64,000 nucleotides of DNA from JALYNX01 sp963749415 (GCA_963749415.1 CAVVMG010000001.1:1054001-1118000), one strand, 5' to 3'; counted from the first letter of the stretch, positions 27,559-36,697 are shown. Numbers and translations: made by a program. The notes: generated by a model not told the origin, from the letters alone.

Positions 27559-28359
27559 TCAGCGCTTGTTGGCCCGCTTGTACTGACGCACCGACAGCGG
27601 GGCGAAGATTCCGATCAGGATCACCACCCAGATCAGGGTGTAGAGGATCGGGTTCTGCAATGGCCATGCCGTGGGCTCGGGAGTGCCCGCGGGGATGTTG
27701 CCGAACAATTCCCTGGTTGCCTGGGTGACCGCCGAGACCGGGTTCCACTCGGCGAAGGTCTGCAATACCGGGGGAAGCGTTTCCACCGGGACGAAGGCGT
27801 TGGACACGAAGGTGAGGGGGAAGATCACCATGAACGAGGCGTTGTTGATCACCTCCACGCTCGGTACCAGCAGCCCGACATAGGCCATGACCCAGGAGAA
27901 GGAATAGGCGAAGAGGAGCAACAGCGCGTACCCCAGCGCCGCTTCCGGAACAGAGGTGGTGATCGCCCATCCAACGAGCAGCCCGGTCAGCGACATGATC
28001 GTGATCGAGATCAGGTTGTAGGCGATGTCGCTCCCGGTCCTCCCCACGACTACGGCCGAGCGCGACATGGGCAGGGAGCGGAAGCGGTCGATGATCCCCT
28101 TCTGCATGTCGTCGGCCAGACCCACCCCGGTGAAGGTCGACCCGAAGACCACCGTCTGGGCAAGGATTCCGGCGATCAGGAACTCCTTGTAGTCGCCAGG
28201 GACGTTCATGGCTCCGGCGAAGACGTAGGCGAAGAGCAACACGAACATGATCGGGGAGAGCAAAACAAAGACCAGGATGTCGGGCACCCGCTTGATCTTG
28301 ATCAAGTTCCTCTTGGCTACGACGACGCCATCGCCCAGTGCGGTCATCACCTGGCTCAT
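27559..28359 (-). CDS. ABC-2 type transporter permease (DrrB-like)
   Basis: 266 aa, about six transmembrane segments. IDRFRSLPMSRSAVVVGR near residue 90 and FVSNAFVPVETLPPVLQ near 190 are highly characteristic of DrrB-type permeases of antibiotic/lipid exporters. It overlaps the ATPase gene by 4 bases. The substrate is not inferable; homologues export anthracyclines, daunorubicin-like drugs or surface lipids. Confidence 0.94.
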   Translation of the reverse strand: MSQVMTALGDGVVVAKRNLIKIKRVPDILVFVLLSPIMFVLLFAYVFAGAMNVPGDYKEFLIAGILAQTVVFGSTFTGVGLADDMQKGIIDRFRSLPMSRSAVVVGRTGSDIAYNLISITIMSLTGLLVGWAITTSVPEAALGYALLLLFAYSFSWVMAYVGLLVPSVEVINNASFMVIFPLTFVSNAFVPVETLPPVLQTFAEWNPVSAVTQATRELFGNIPAGTPEPTAWPLQNPILYTLIWVVILIGIFAPLSVRQYKRANKR

Positions 28360-29381
28360 CGACTTGCCTCCTCGAGCTCCGAATCTTCCTTCTTGGCTCT
28401 GCGGCCCTTGGTCTCCTCGCTGCCGTTCGAGGCGAGCTCCTCCTCGGCGACATGCCCGGTGAGGGTGAGGAACACGTCATCGAGTGTCGGCCGGCGCAAA
28501 CCGACGTCCTGGACGGCGACACCACGGGCATCGAGCTCGCGCAATGCCTGGGTCAGCGTGGCCGCCCCTCCCGACACCGGTGCGGTGAGCCCACGGTTGT
28601 GCTCGTCGATCCGAATCTCGCCGACCGAGATTCGTGAAAGGACCTCCTGAGCCTGGGTCATCTGGGTGATCTCGGCGATGGTCACCTCGATGCGCTCCCC
28701 ACCGACCTGAGTCTTCAGTTGGTCTGCAGTCCCGTGGGCGATCTCCCGCCCATGGTCGATGACGATGATGTCGTGAGCCAGGCGGTCCGCCTCCTCAAGG
28801 TACTGGGTGGTCAGGAGCAGCGTCGTGCCCTTGGCCACGAGATCGCGAATGACGTCCCAGAGGTCGACCCGGCTCCGGGGGTCGAGGCCCGAGGTCGGCT
28901 CGTCGAGGAACAGCACCGGGGGTGCCGCCACCAGAGCGCCGGCGAGGTCGAGGCGGCGACGCATCCCACCCGAGTAGGTCTTCACCGGCCGATCGCCGGC
29001 ATCCACCAGGTCGAATATCTCCAGCAGCTCCCGTGATCGCTCCCGTGACCGCTCCTTGCCCAGGTGGTAGAGACGGCCGATCATGTCCAGGTTCTCGAAC
29101 CCGGTGAGATACTCGTCGACGGCGGCAAACTGGCCGGAGAGGCCGATCTGCTTCCTGACTGCTTTGGGGTTCTTGAGGACGTCGGCGCCGGCTACGACGG
29201 CCGTGCCCTCATCCGGCTCGAGCAGTGTGGTGAGGATGTTCACCGCCGTGGTCTTCCCCGCTCCGTTCGGCCCCAGCAGCCCGAGGACGATTCCCTCGGG
29301 GACCACCAGGTCGAGCCCGGCGAGGGCGGTCACTTCCTTGTAACGCTTGACGAGGCCGTGTGCCTCGATCATGTTCGGCAT
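28356..29381 (-). CDS. ABC transporter ATP-binding protein (DrrA-like)
   Basis: 341 aa from ATG 29381, which has AGGAG 9 bases upstream. Walker A is LLGPNGAGKTTAVN near residue 35, the signature TYSGGMRRRLDLAGALV near 134 and Walker B LFLDEPTSGLDPRS. The extended C-terminal domain (PTLDDVFLTLTGH) is typical of DrrA. The C-terminus is charged (about 20 Lys/Glu-rich residues). An inverted-repeat operator lies about 85 bases upstream. Confidence 0.95.
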   Translation of the reverse strand: MPNMIEAHGLVKRYKEVTALAGLDLVVPEGIVLGLLGPNGAGKTTAVNILTTLLEPDEGTAVVAGADVLKNPKAVRKQIGLSGQFAAVDEYLTGFENLDMIGRLYHLGKERSRERSRELLEIFDLVDAGDRPVKTYSGGMRRRLDLAGALVAAPPVLFLDEPTSGLDPRSRVDLWDVIRDLVAKGTTLLLTTQYLEEADRLAHDIIVIDHGREIAHGTADQLKTQVGGERIEVTIAEITQMTQAQEVLSRISVGEIRIDEHNRGLTAPVSGGAATLTQALRELDARGVAVQDVGLRRPTLDDVFLTLTGHVAEEELASNGSEETKGRRAKKEDSELEEASR

Positions 29382-29464
29382 TTTGGTCTTCTCCTGTCGC
29401 AACCCACGCCCCAACTCGTCGCGGATCGATGTCATTCCCGATCAGAGATGAACAATACGTGTCA

Positions 29465-29487
29465 ATGCGGACAGGTTCTGTCCGCAT
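29465..29487. promoter_or_regulatory. Inverted-repeat operator upstream of DrrAB-like exporter
   Basis: ATGCGGACAG and CTGTCCGCAT are perfect 10-base arms separated by GTT, a classic operator for TetR-type dimers. On the reverse strand a TTGACA hexamer abuts the repeat, so a repressor here would block the exporter promoter, though I did not find a convincing -10. No TetR gene is in this window, so the regulator must be elsewhere. Confidence 0.6.
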
Positions 29488-29556
29488 AATCAATGAATAG
29501 GGTTGCGCACCTTGGTCAATCTGAACGGAGCGGTCAAGTCGATTAGCGGTGATGGA

Positions 29557-30057
29557 TCAGTCGGCCCGCCAGAGGTCGACCTGGGGCAGCTCGTGAATCC
29601 CCAGCGTCAATGACAGCTCACCACAGTGGTACGCATCGTGACTGAAGATCCGCTGCAGGATCGAGGTACGGGTGTGGACCACGGTTGCGCCGAGCCAGGT
29701 GCGTGGGAACTCGTCGGACATCATCTCCGGCGTCCACCGGTCGAGGCAGTTGTCGATGAGACGGAATGTGCTGTCCAACGCGGCGATGAGCTCAGCGGCG
29801 GTCCGAGGATGATCCGGATCGTCCTCCCAGCCACCATTCGCGACGTCGGGAAATGGGGTCGTGTCGGCGCCGGGCTCGCCGATGACGTCGCAGAGCCAGT
29901 AGACCCGCATTCCCGCGGTATGGCCCACCGTCGCCCAGATCGGCCATCCATCGGGCGCAGGCCGGACAGCCAACTGATCGTCGGTCATGACCGCAACGAC
30001 CTCCCGAAGACGCCCGTTGTACTGCGGCCACTTGTCATAGAAGGGTCGAATCGACAT
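29557..30057 (-). CDS. DinB-superfamily protein
   Basis: 166 aa. ATG 30057 is preceded by AGGAGGAAGAGGC, a strong ribosome binding site. The DinB four-helix fold is suggested by WATVGHTAGMRVYWL near residue 41 and HDAYHCGELSLTLG near 140; the three His residues would bind the metal. DinB-like proteins are often thiol-dependent transferases, but the function of this one is unknown. The frame continues to 31677 upstream, but that portion is antisense to the genes on the other strand and is rejected. Confidence 0.85.
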   Translation of the reverse strand: MSIRPFYDKWPQYNGRLREVVAVMTDDQLAVRPAPDGWPIWATVGHTAGMRVYWLCDVIGEPGADTTPFPDVANGGWEDDPDHPRTAAELIAALDSTFRLIDNCLDRWTPEMMSDEFPRTWLGATVVHTRTSILQRIFSHDAYHCGELSLTLGIHELPQVDLWRAD

Positions 30058-30168
30058 GCCTCTTCCTCCTGTTGCCTGTGGCGGACAGGAACAAGGGTAT
30101 GGAATCCGTCCCCGGCCCGACACGGCCAGAGTTTCGTGGCCGCCGTCCTCGGGTAGCTTCCCACCGCG

Positions 30169-30915
30169 ATGTGTTACGACGGCGACTCCAGCCCTCCGAT
30201 CACTCCGAATCCCGATGGGGCCAACGGTCACCGGGATCTCACGCTGACTACCTCCGACGGCACTCAGTTCGCCGCCTTCCAGGCCACCAGTTCCGAGCCC
30301 AAGGGTCCCGGTGTCGTGATCCTCCCCGATGTGCGCGGTCTCCATCATTTCTACGAGGAATTGGCGCTGCGATTCGCCGAGCAAGGTTACGACAGTGTGG
30401 CCATCGACTATTTCGGGCGGACCGCCGGCGTCGAGAAGCGAGACGAGTCCTTTCCCTACGCCGATCACGTGCCGCTCACCACCATCGAGGGGGTGACCGC
30501 AGACACCGCAGCCGCGGTGGCTGTGCTTCGGGAGGCCGACGCGGGCCGCGCCATGTTCACGGTCGGCTTCTGCTACGGAGGGAGCAATTCCTGGCTCCAG
30601 GCCGCCGCCGGTCATGGCCTCAGCGGGGCGATCGGCTTCTACGGGAATCCGAAACGACCCCCCGTGGGGCCGATCGAAAGGGTGGCCGAATACGACTGCC
30701 CGATTCTGGCGCTCATGGGCGGGGACGATCCCGGGATCCCTCCCGAGGTCGTCGACGAGTTCCGTGCTGCACTCGACGGAGCCGGGGTGAGGAACGAGGT
30801 AGTGGTCTACCCGGGGGCGCCCCACTCGTTCTTCGACCGGAAGCAGGAACAGTTCGCCGAGGCGTCGGCCGACGCCTGGGGCCGGGTACTCGCATTCATC
30901 GCATCGCACACGTAG
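30169..30915 (+). CDS. Dienelactone hydrolase family protein
   Basis: 248 aa alpha/beta hydrolase. The nucleophile elbow is VGFCYGGSNSW near residue 137 (Cys in GxCxGG), with the Asp in MGGDDPG near 185 and His in GAPHSFFD near 219: the intact C-D-H triad of dienelactone hydrolase. It likely hydrolyses a lactone or ester; a chlorocatechol pathway is not present nearby. It is followed at 21 bases by a VOC-protein gene, so the two may be one unit. Confidence 0.88.
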   Translation: MCYDGDSSPPITPNPDGANGHRDLTLTTSDGTQFAAFQATSSEPKGPGVVILPDVRGLHHFYEELALRFAEQGYDSVAIDYFGRTAGVEKRDESFPYADHVPLTTIEGVTADTAAAVAVLREADAGRAMFTVGFCYGGSNSWLQAAAGHGLSGAIGFYGNPKRPPVGPIERVAEYDCPILALMGGDDPGIPPEVVDEFRAALDGAGVRNEVVVYPGAPHSFFDRKQEQFAEASADAWGRVLAFIASHT

Positions 30916-30936
30916 GACAGACGAAGGAGGAAGGCA

Positions 30937-31320
30937 ATGTTCAAGGACACCAAGGCATTCAGTGGGTTCTCGGTCGACGACATCGACCAGGCCAAGGACT
31001 TCTATGGAGGAACCCTCGGCATCGATCTCACCGACGAGAACGGGATGGTCGGGCTCCACATCGCCGACGGCGGGGAGATCATGATCTATCCCAAGGAGGA
31101 CCACACCCCTGCCAGCTTCACGATCCTCAACTTCCCGGTGGACGACGTCGACCAGGCAGTGGACGAGTTGACCGAACGGGGAGTGAGCTTCGAGCGCTAC
31201 GAGGAGTTCCAACAGGACGAGAAGGGGATCTCCAGAGATGACATGGGAGCCATTGCCTGGTTCAAGGATCCCGCGGGCAACGTCCTCTCGGTGCTCCAGA
31301 TGCCCGGGCCTGAGTCCTAG
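30937..31320 (+). CDS. VOC/glyoxalase-fold protein
   Basis: 127 aa. The FSVDDIDQAKDFYGGTLGI start, MVGLHIADGG and the late WFKDPAGNVLSVLQ are typical of vicinal-oxygen-chelate domain proteins (glyoxalase/bleomycin resistance/dioxygenase superfamily). AGGAGGAAGGCA precedes the ATG. The metal-ligand pattern is incomplete and the substrate unknown. The stop overlaps the convergent oxidase gene by 4 bases. Confidence 0.85.
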   Translation: MFKDTKAFSGFSVDDIDQAKDFYGGTLGIDLTDENGMVGLHIADGGEIMIYPKEDHTPASFTILNFPVDDVDQAVDELTERGVSFERYEEFQQDEKGISRDDMGAIAWFKDPAGNVLSVLQMPGPES

Positions 31321-32669
31321 AGCTGCCCCGAGCGCCCGGCGACTTCGACAGCGGTCAGGTACTCGGGATCGTCGTACCGGCTGAGCAGGAAGGCGTCCGA
31401 GTACTCGGGTAACGCGGCGCCGACGACGTGTTGCGCCACCAGGTCGCCGAGGCCGGCGGCGACCATGACTCCGAACCCGGAGAGGCCCGCCGCGAGGTGA
31501 AATCCGGCCGGCCCGGCAGGCCCGGCCAGCGGGCGGTTTTCCTTTGTCTTCGTGTAATACCCGCCGTCGACCACGGAGTGGGGCAAGCGGTCCAGATACG
31601 GGGAGAGCCCGGGTGCCATCTTGGTCAGCCCTCGCATCACCACCTCGGGATACAGGGGATCCTCGGGCAAGGGCCACACCGGGTCCCTGATGTCGCCGTG
31701 GTACTCCCAGAGCCCGAGTAGATAGGGCGACTCCGCCCCTCCTTCGGGGCGGGCATGGCAGAAGATCGGCATCTCAGCCAACAACTCGGGCCGACCCTGA
31801 GCCTTCAACTCCTCGCGCTCTTCATCGCTCCAGCCGATGCGTTGAGTGTCGCTCCAGATGAACATCGGAGCCTCCCGCGGTATCACCCCCAGATGCTCGC
31901 GATAGGCGACTTTGATGTGCAGCTCGGAGAACAACGGCAGCTCGACCCCCACCATCTCGGCGACCCGTCCCGCCAACGGCCCGGCGGCATCGACGACCAT
32001 CGGTGCGGCGATCGCGCTCCCATCGTCCAGCACCACCCCCGCCACCCGTCCGCCATCGAGGTCGATCCCGACGACCTCCCCAGCGGTGAGCGACGCGCCC
32101 TTCTCCCGTGCCCGGTCCAGCATCCAGGAGCCCAGCTGCTGAGCGCTGAACCAACCGGCGCGGCGGATGTGCAGCGCACCCAGAGCGTTCTCGGTGATGT
32201 AGGGGAAATGCTCGCGGATGGTGTCGGCGCCGATCAGGAGGTCAGCTCCCTCCGGTGCGCCCGGCCACCCTTCGGCCGCTGCGGGCCGGTACGGGATCGG
32301 CCCCGGATGGATCCGAACCGGCCCGGCCCCGAGCGTCGAGGTGTGATGCGCTTCCTCGGTCATGCGCTGCAGCGTGTCCTCCTCGCCGGTGACGAACAGA
32401 TACCCACGCCGATTCATCCCGAAGATGTTCCCGGTCTCGGCCGCCATGTGCTCTAGGAGGTCGATGGAGTGGTTCATCAGCTGGACCATTGGGAGGTTGG
32501 GCCACCAGTTGCGATAACACTCGGTGGACTTGTCCGATGTGAGGGTCAGAGGGGGGCGGGGATCGACGATGGCGACATCTCTCAGGCCCTGGACCACTGA
32601 AAGGTGGTAGGCGACGGAGATCCCGGCGATGCCCGCTCCGATCACCACCACGTCCGCGGTGTCGGCCAT
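31317..32669 (-). CDS. FAD-dependent oxidoreductase, DAO/sarcosine-oxidase-beta type
   Basis: 450 aa from ATG 32669. The GxGxxG FAD motif is VVVIGAGIAGISVAYHLS near residue 6, DKSTECYRNWWP near 50 follows, and GYYTKTKENRPLAGPAG and GFHLAAGLSGFGVMVA near 370-405 form the C-terminal FAD contacts. The architecture suits oxidation of a secondary or N-methyl amino acid. The ATG overlaps the transketolase stop by one base (TGATG). The extra frame up to 32909 is antisense-shadow within tkt and excluded. Confidence 0.88.
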   Translation of the reverse strand: MADTADVVVIGAGIAGISVAYHLSVVQGLRDVAIVDPRPPLTLTSDKSTECYRNWWPNLPMVQLMNHSIDLLEHMAAETGNIFGMNRRGYLFVTGEEDTLQRMTEEAHHTSTLGAGPVRIHPGPIPYRPAAAEGWPGAPEGADLLIGADTIREHFPYITENALGALHIRRAGWFSAQQLGSWMLDRAREKGASLTAGEVVGIDLDGGRVAGVVLDDGSAIAAPMVVDAAGPLAGRVAEMVGVELPLFSELHIKVAYREHLGVIPREAPMFIWSDTQRIGWSDEEREELKAQGRPELLAEMPIFCHARPEGGAESPYLLGLWEYHGDIRDPVWPLPEDPLYPEVVMRGLTKMAPGLSPYLDRLPHSVVDGGYYTKTKENRPLAGPAGPAGFHLAAGLSGFGVMVAAGLGDLVAQHVVGAALPEYSDAFLLSRYDDPEYLTAVEVAGRSGQL

Positions 32670-34615
32670 CAGCGGTTGAGGAAACCCCGGACTCTGTCGG
32701 CGATGGTGGCGGCGGTGAATCCGAGCTGCTCGGCGATCACGGTGTCCGGGGCAGAGGCGCCGAACCGGTCGAGCCCGATCTTCAGCCCTTCGTCGCCAAC
32801 GATCCGCTCCCAGCCGAAGGTGGCGGCGGCCTCGATCGAAACTCGGGGGCCGGATCCCAGCACGGCTGTCCGGTAGGCCTCGTCCTGGGCGAAGAACAAC
32901 TCCCAGCACGGGAGGCTCACCACTCCCGCCTCCACACCCCCGTCCGAGAGGATGTCGGCAGCGCCGAGGGCGGGGGCGACCTCAGAGCCGGTGGCGATCA
33001 AGGTCACCGCATCTCCTTCCCGGACCCGGTAACCACCGCGGGCCACGCCTCCGGCGACCGGCTCCAGGGTCGGCAGATTCTGGCGAGTGAGTACCAATGC
33101 CACCGGCCCGTCTTGCCGGTTCAGGGCTAGCTCCCAGGCCTGGATCGTCTCGTTGGCGTCTGCCGGGCGGATCACCCAGATCCCGGGCATCGCCCGCAGG
33201 GATGCAAGGTGCTCGATTGGCTGGTGGGTCGGCCCGTCTTCCCCGAGAAACACCGAGTCGTGGGTGTAGACCCAAACCGACGGCGCCCCCATGATCGAGG
33301 AGAGCCTCACCGCGGGCCGTTGGTAATCGCTGAAGACGAAGAAGGTTGCGGAATAGGGCTTGAGGCCTCCGTGCACCGCCAACCCATTGGTCGCCCCACC
33401 CATCGCGTGCTCCCTCACCCCGAACGGGATGTCCCGCGCTTCGCGGTCGCGGGCCGAGAACAAGCGCCCCTTTTCGATCACGGTTTTCGTGGAGCCGGCG
33501 AGATCCGCCGAGCCACCGATGAAACCGGGCAATTTCTCCGCAATCTCGCCGAACAGCGCCGCCGACGAGGAACGGGTGGCGATCTTCTCCCCGATGGCGA
33601 AACCGGGACCGGTGAGCTCCACGGGCTTGGGATTGTGGAAGGCATCCCACAACGCCTTCTGATCCTCCCCGGCATCGGCGAAACGCTGGGCCCAACTCGC
33701 CCGAGCCGCCCGGCCCCGGCCCATGGCGTCTGCGAAGAAGGCGTAGACCAGGTCGTCCACGAAGAACGTCTGCTCCGTCGGATAGCCCATGCCCTCCTTG
33801 GCGAGGCGGACCTCCTCTTCACCAAGTGGCGCACCATGGGCCGCGGCGGTGTCCTGGGCATTGGGCGCGCCATGCGCGATGTGAGTGCGACACGAGATCA
33901 AGGACGGTCGCTCCTCCTCTGCGATGGCAGCTTCCGTCGCCTCGGAGATCGCCTCCCGATCGTGGCCGTCCACCTCGGCGGTGTGCCAGCCGACAGCATC
34001 GAAGCGAGCGAGGACGTCCTCGCTGAACGTGATGTCGGTGCTGCCGTCGATGGAGATGTTGTTGTTGTCATAGAGATAGACGAGGCGACCCAGGCCGAGA
34101 TGGCCGGCAAGCGAGGCGGCCTCGCTGCTCACTCCCTCCATCAGGTCGCCGTCGGACACGAAGGCGAAGGTGCGATGGTCGACGAGGTCGGGGCCGAGGC
34201 GGGCCCGCAGGTGGCTTTCCGCGATGCCCATCCCCACTGCGGTCGCGAAGCCCTGGCCGAGGGGGCCGGTCGTCATCTCGATGCCGAGTCGATGGTCGAT
34301 CTCGGGATGGCCCGCAGTGTGGCTGCCCCACTGCCGGAAGTTGCGAAGGTCGTCGAGGGTCAGCGGAAACCCGCTGAGGTGGAGCAGGGAATAGAGGAGC
34401 ATCGATCCATGGCCGTTGGAAAGAACGAAGCGGTCACGATCAGGCCACTCGGGCTCGTCGGGGTCAACGAGCAGATAGCGGCCCCAAAGCACCACTGCGA
34501 TGTCCGCCATGCCCATCGGCATCCCAGGGTGACCGCTGTCCGCCTTCTGCACGGCGTCCATGGCCAACGCCTTGATGGTGTCGACCGCTGATTGCTCGGC
34601 CTGGCGCGCCTCCAT
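32669..34615 (-). CDS. tkt: Transketolase
   Basis: 648 aa, full length. AVQKADSGHPGMPMGMAD near residue 20, the TPP motif SDGDLMEGVSSE near 154 with DNNNISIDG near 182, and the middle-domain GVREHAMGGATNG near 406 with THDSVFLGEDGPTHQP near 455. It interconverts sugar phosphates by two-carbon transfer in the pentose phosphate pathway. It is transcribed with the downstream FAD oxidase gene (1-base overlap), an unusual pair. Confidence 0.97.
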   Translation of the reverse strand: MEARQAEQSAVDTIKALAMDAVQKADSGHPGMPMGMADIAVVLWGRYLLVDPDEPEWPDRDRFVLSNGHGSMLLYSLLHLSGFPLTLDDLRNFRQWGSHTAGHPEIDHRLGIEMTTGPLGQGFATAVGMGIAESHLRARLGPDLVDHRTFAFVSDGDLMEGVSSEAASLAGHLGLGRLVYLYDNNNISIDGSTDITFSEDVLARFDAVGWHTAEVDGHDREAISEATEAAIAEEERPSLISCRTHIAHGAPNAQDTAAAHGAPLGEEEVRLAKEGMGYPTEQTFFVDDLVYAFFADAMGRGRAARASWAQRFADAGEDQKALWDAFHNPKPVELTGPGFAIGEKIATRSSSAALFGEIAEKLPGFIGGSADLAGSTKTVIEKGRLFSARDREARDIPFGVREHAMGGATNGLAVHGGLKPYSATFFVFSDYQRPAVRLSSIMGAPSVWVYTHDSVFLGEDGPTHQPIEHLASLRAMPGIWVIRPADANETIQAWELALNRQDGPVALVLTRQNLPTLEPVAGGVARGGYRVREGDAVTLIATGSEVAPALGAADILSDGGVEAGVVSLPCWELFFAQDEAYRTAVLGSGPRVSIEAAATFGWERIVGDEGLKIGLDRFGASAPDTVIAEQLGFTAATIADRVRGFLNR

Positions 34616-34658
34616 GGGCGGCGAGAGTACCCCGCATGGCCCGCTCTCCCGATGGCTC

Positions 34659-35411
34659 TCAGGGCCGGCACACCTCGCATGCCCGGAACCCGGCTCTCGC
34701 CGCCTCCCCTGCAGACCTGAAGTCGACCACGTTCTCTTCCTTCGAACGGCGGAGCGCCCGGCAGGTCGGGTTGCAGTAGATCCCGGTGGAGCTGTTTCCC
34801 TGGACCCGGATGTGATGACCGGCGAGGTCTTCCAGGTGGGCCGGATCCGCGCCTTCGTGAGTGAGAAGGTCCCACTTCACCTCGGGGCCACCGAGGGAGT
34901 AGGCGCCGATGGTCCCGTCGGACCGCACCACCCGGTGGCAAGGGATGATCAGGGGAATCGGGTTGCGCGCCATAGTCGAGCCCACCGCTCGAGCGGCCCC
35001 CGGGGCATCCGCCTCCCGGGCCAGCCACCCGTAGGGCCGGACCTCACCTCGCGGGATGGTGGTGGCGATGCGGAGGATCCTTTGCTGGAACGGGGTCACC
35101 GACGTCAGGTCGACCGGCAGCTTCCCGGGAGTACCGGCCTCGATAGCACCGGGGATCCGGTTCGACCAGGCCGACGGTGCCTCCGCCCGAATCAGTGGGC
35201 GGCCGTGTCGCATGGCGTGATAGACCTGCCAATCCTCCGAGGTCAGAGTCAGGGAGGAGACGCCGTTGGGATTGAACGTGATCGCCACCTCACCCACCGG
35301 CGACTCGTAGAAGTCGTAGCCATCCGCGAGCCCGGTGCCCAGAGCCACCCCCTCGCTGATGCCGGGGGGAAGGGGGCCGCTCAGCAGTCGCAGGTCGTGT
35401 TCGATGGTCAT
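34659..35411 (-). CDS. O6-alkylguanine-DNA alkyltransferase with C-terminal Ada-type zinc/methyl-acceptor domain
   Basis: 250 aa. Residues 1-35 are an unassigned N-terminal segment; the OGT core spans about 35-195 with the active Cys in IPLIIPCHRVVRSDG near 160. The last ~50 residues match the Ada metal-binding domain: YCNPTC (C-x3-C) near 213 and CEVC (C-x2-C) at the end, all four zinc cysteines present. In E. coli Ada this domain is N-terminal and its Cys38 accepts a methyl group from phosphotriesters, switching the protein to an activator. Here the order is reversed. It overlaps the ECF sigma gene (ATGA). Confidence 0.88.
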   Translation of the reverse strand: MTIEHDLRLLSGPLPPGISEGVALGTGLADGYDFYESPVGEVAITFNPNGVSSLTLTSEDWQVYHAMRHGRPLIRAEAPSAWSNRIPGAIEAGTPGKLPVDLTSVTPFQQRILRIATTIPRGEVRPYGWLAREADAPGAARAVGSTMARNPIPLIIPCHRVVRSDGTIGAYSLGGPEVKWDLLTHEGADPAHLEDLAGHHIRVQGNSSTGIYCNPTCRALRRSKEENVVDFRSAGEAARAGFRACEVCRP

Positions 35412-35956
35412 CGTTCTTGCTCCATGATCTCTCGTAGCTTCTCCAATCCGCGATGGATGTCGGCTTTGACCGTTCCCTCCGGGCGGCCAGTGGACTCAGA
35501 TATCTCGACGATCCCCAAGCCGACAACATGTCGGAGCACGACCGCCGTGCGTTGATTTCGGTTGAGAGCGGCGAACCGGCCATCCCAAGCCCCGGCGTCC
35601 GGAGGATCGGGGTCTTCACGTGGTTGCTCGTGGCCGTGCATCTCTACATACCTGGGGCGCCGGGACCGGGTCCGCAGATGATTTCTTCCCAGGTTCAACG
35701 CGATGGTCCATATCCACGGTCCGAGGCGGAGGTCGTCGAACCGTTGTCGGTCGAAGTCGCCGAGCGAGCGGTACGCCCGGATGAATGTCTCCTGGGTCAG
35801 GTCCTCGGCCTCCCCGTGATCACCACAAAGCCGGCGTAGGCCCCAATAGAGACCGGGGCCCATCTCCTCGACCAGTCGGGGAAACGCCCGGTCGAGGTCG
35901 GAGGCGAGCGCAGTGGTCAGCTCATCCATCGCTATCAGAACACCTACAGAACGCAT
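35408..35956 (-). CDS. ECF RNA polymerase sigma factor
   Basis: 182 aa (ATG 35929 is an equally plausible start). Sigma region 2 is visible at RRLCGDHGEAEDLTQETFIRAYRSL and region 4 at LNRNQRTAVVLRHVVGLGIVEI with EGTVKADIHRGLEKL. It belongs to the extracytoplasmic-function class. No classic zinc-binding anti-sigma gene follows; the next gene, overlapping by 4 bases, is the OGT-Ada fusion. Coupling to a methyl-damage sensor suggests an alkylation-responsive sigma factor (inference). Confidence 0.92.
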   Translation of the reverse strand: MRSVGVLIAMDELTTALASDLDRAFPRLVEEMGPGLYWGLRRLCGDHGEAEDLTQETFIRAYRSLGDFDRQRFDDLRLGPWIWTIALNLGRNHLRTRSRRPRYVEMHGHEQPREDPDPPDAGAWDGRFAALNRNQRTAVVLRHVVGLGIVEISESTGRPEGTVKADIHRGLEKLREIMEQER

Positions 35957-35986
35957 CCGGTTGCAGGCCGCGCACCGTACTTAGAT

Positions 35987-36697
35987 ATGGGTGTGGACGA
36001 CGCGGAGATCACAGAGACCCTGCGACGAGCGGAGTCCGCGGTCCGATCCGGGGAGTCCCCGGGTCCCGGCTTCTGGAATGCCGTCGCGGCGGTGAAGGCC
36101 GACCCTGCCCTGATCGAGGCGCACGCCGATCGAATCGGGGTGATCGACTCCACCGCGTTCCGGAACTGGGCGCTGATGACGGTGCCTCTGTGGATCGGGA
36201 ATCTGGTGACGATCGGGGGTGCCCTCCTTGGCCTGGCCCTGATCGCCTGGTCCTATTCGCTCGACGGGAACGCCGCCGGCCTGGTATTCATCCTCGGCTT
36301 CGGCGCAATCCTGGTGGCCACCCACAGTCTCGCCCATCTCGTCGTCGGGACGATTTTCGGGATTCGGTTCACCCGATGGTTCGTCGGTTCGATCCGGCGA
36401 CCTACCCCGGGGGTCAAGGTCGACTATGCCTCCTATCTGCGGGCACCGGCCGCATCGAGAGCATGGATGCATGCTTCCGGGGCGATAGTCACCAAGTTGG
36501 TCCCCTTTGCCCTGATCGGGGCGGCGTTCGCCGCCGAGGTGCCGGCATGGTCCGTCTGGCTCCTGGTGTTGGTCGGGATCGGCCAGCTGGTGACCGACTA
36601 CTTGTGGTCGACCAAGGGGTCCGACTGGATGAAGTTCAAACGCGAAATGCGTTTCGCGGAACGCGGGGAAGACGCCTCATCGCCTCAGTCCTCCTGA
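35987..36697 (+). CDS. Conserved membrane protein of unknown function
   Basis: 236 aa. A soluble N-terminal ~55 residues precede four or five transmembrane segments; ILVATHSLAHLVVGTIFG near residue 105 contains an HxxxH motif and GVKVDYASYLRAPAASRAWMH follows a loop. The C-terminus is charged. The histidine pattern could bind metal, but no family is recognised. It is divergent from the ECF sigma gene with a 30-base gap, and its end overlaps the MFS gene by 13 bases. Confidence 0.65.
   Translation: MGVDDAEITETLRRAESAVRSGESPGPGFWNAVAAVKADPALIEAHADRIGVIDSTAFRNWALMTVPLWIGNLVTIGGALLGLALIAWSYSLDGNAAGLVFILGFGAILVATHSLAHLVVGTIFGIRFTRWFVGSIRRPTPGVKVDYASYLRAPAASRAWMHASGAIVTKLVPFALIGAAFAAEVPAWSVWLLVLVGIGQLVTDYLWSTKGSDWMKFKREMRFAERGEDASSPQSS

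Noticed and set aside
33209..34591. 460-codon forward frame within transketolase
   Set aside because: Antisense shadow of tkt.
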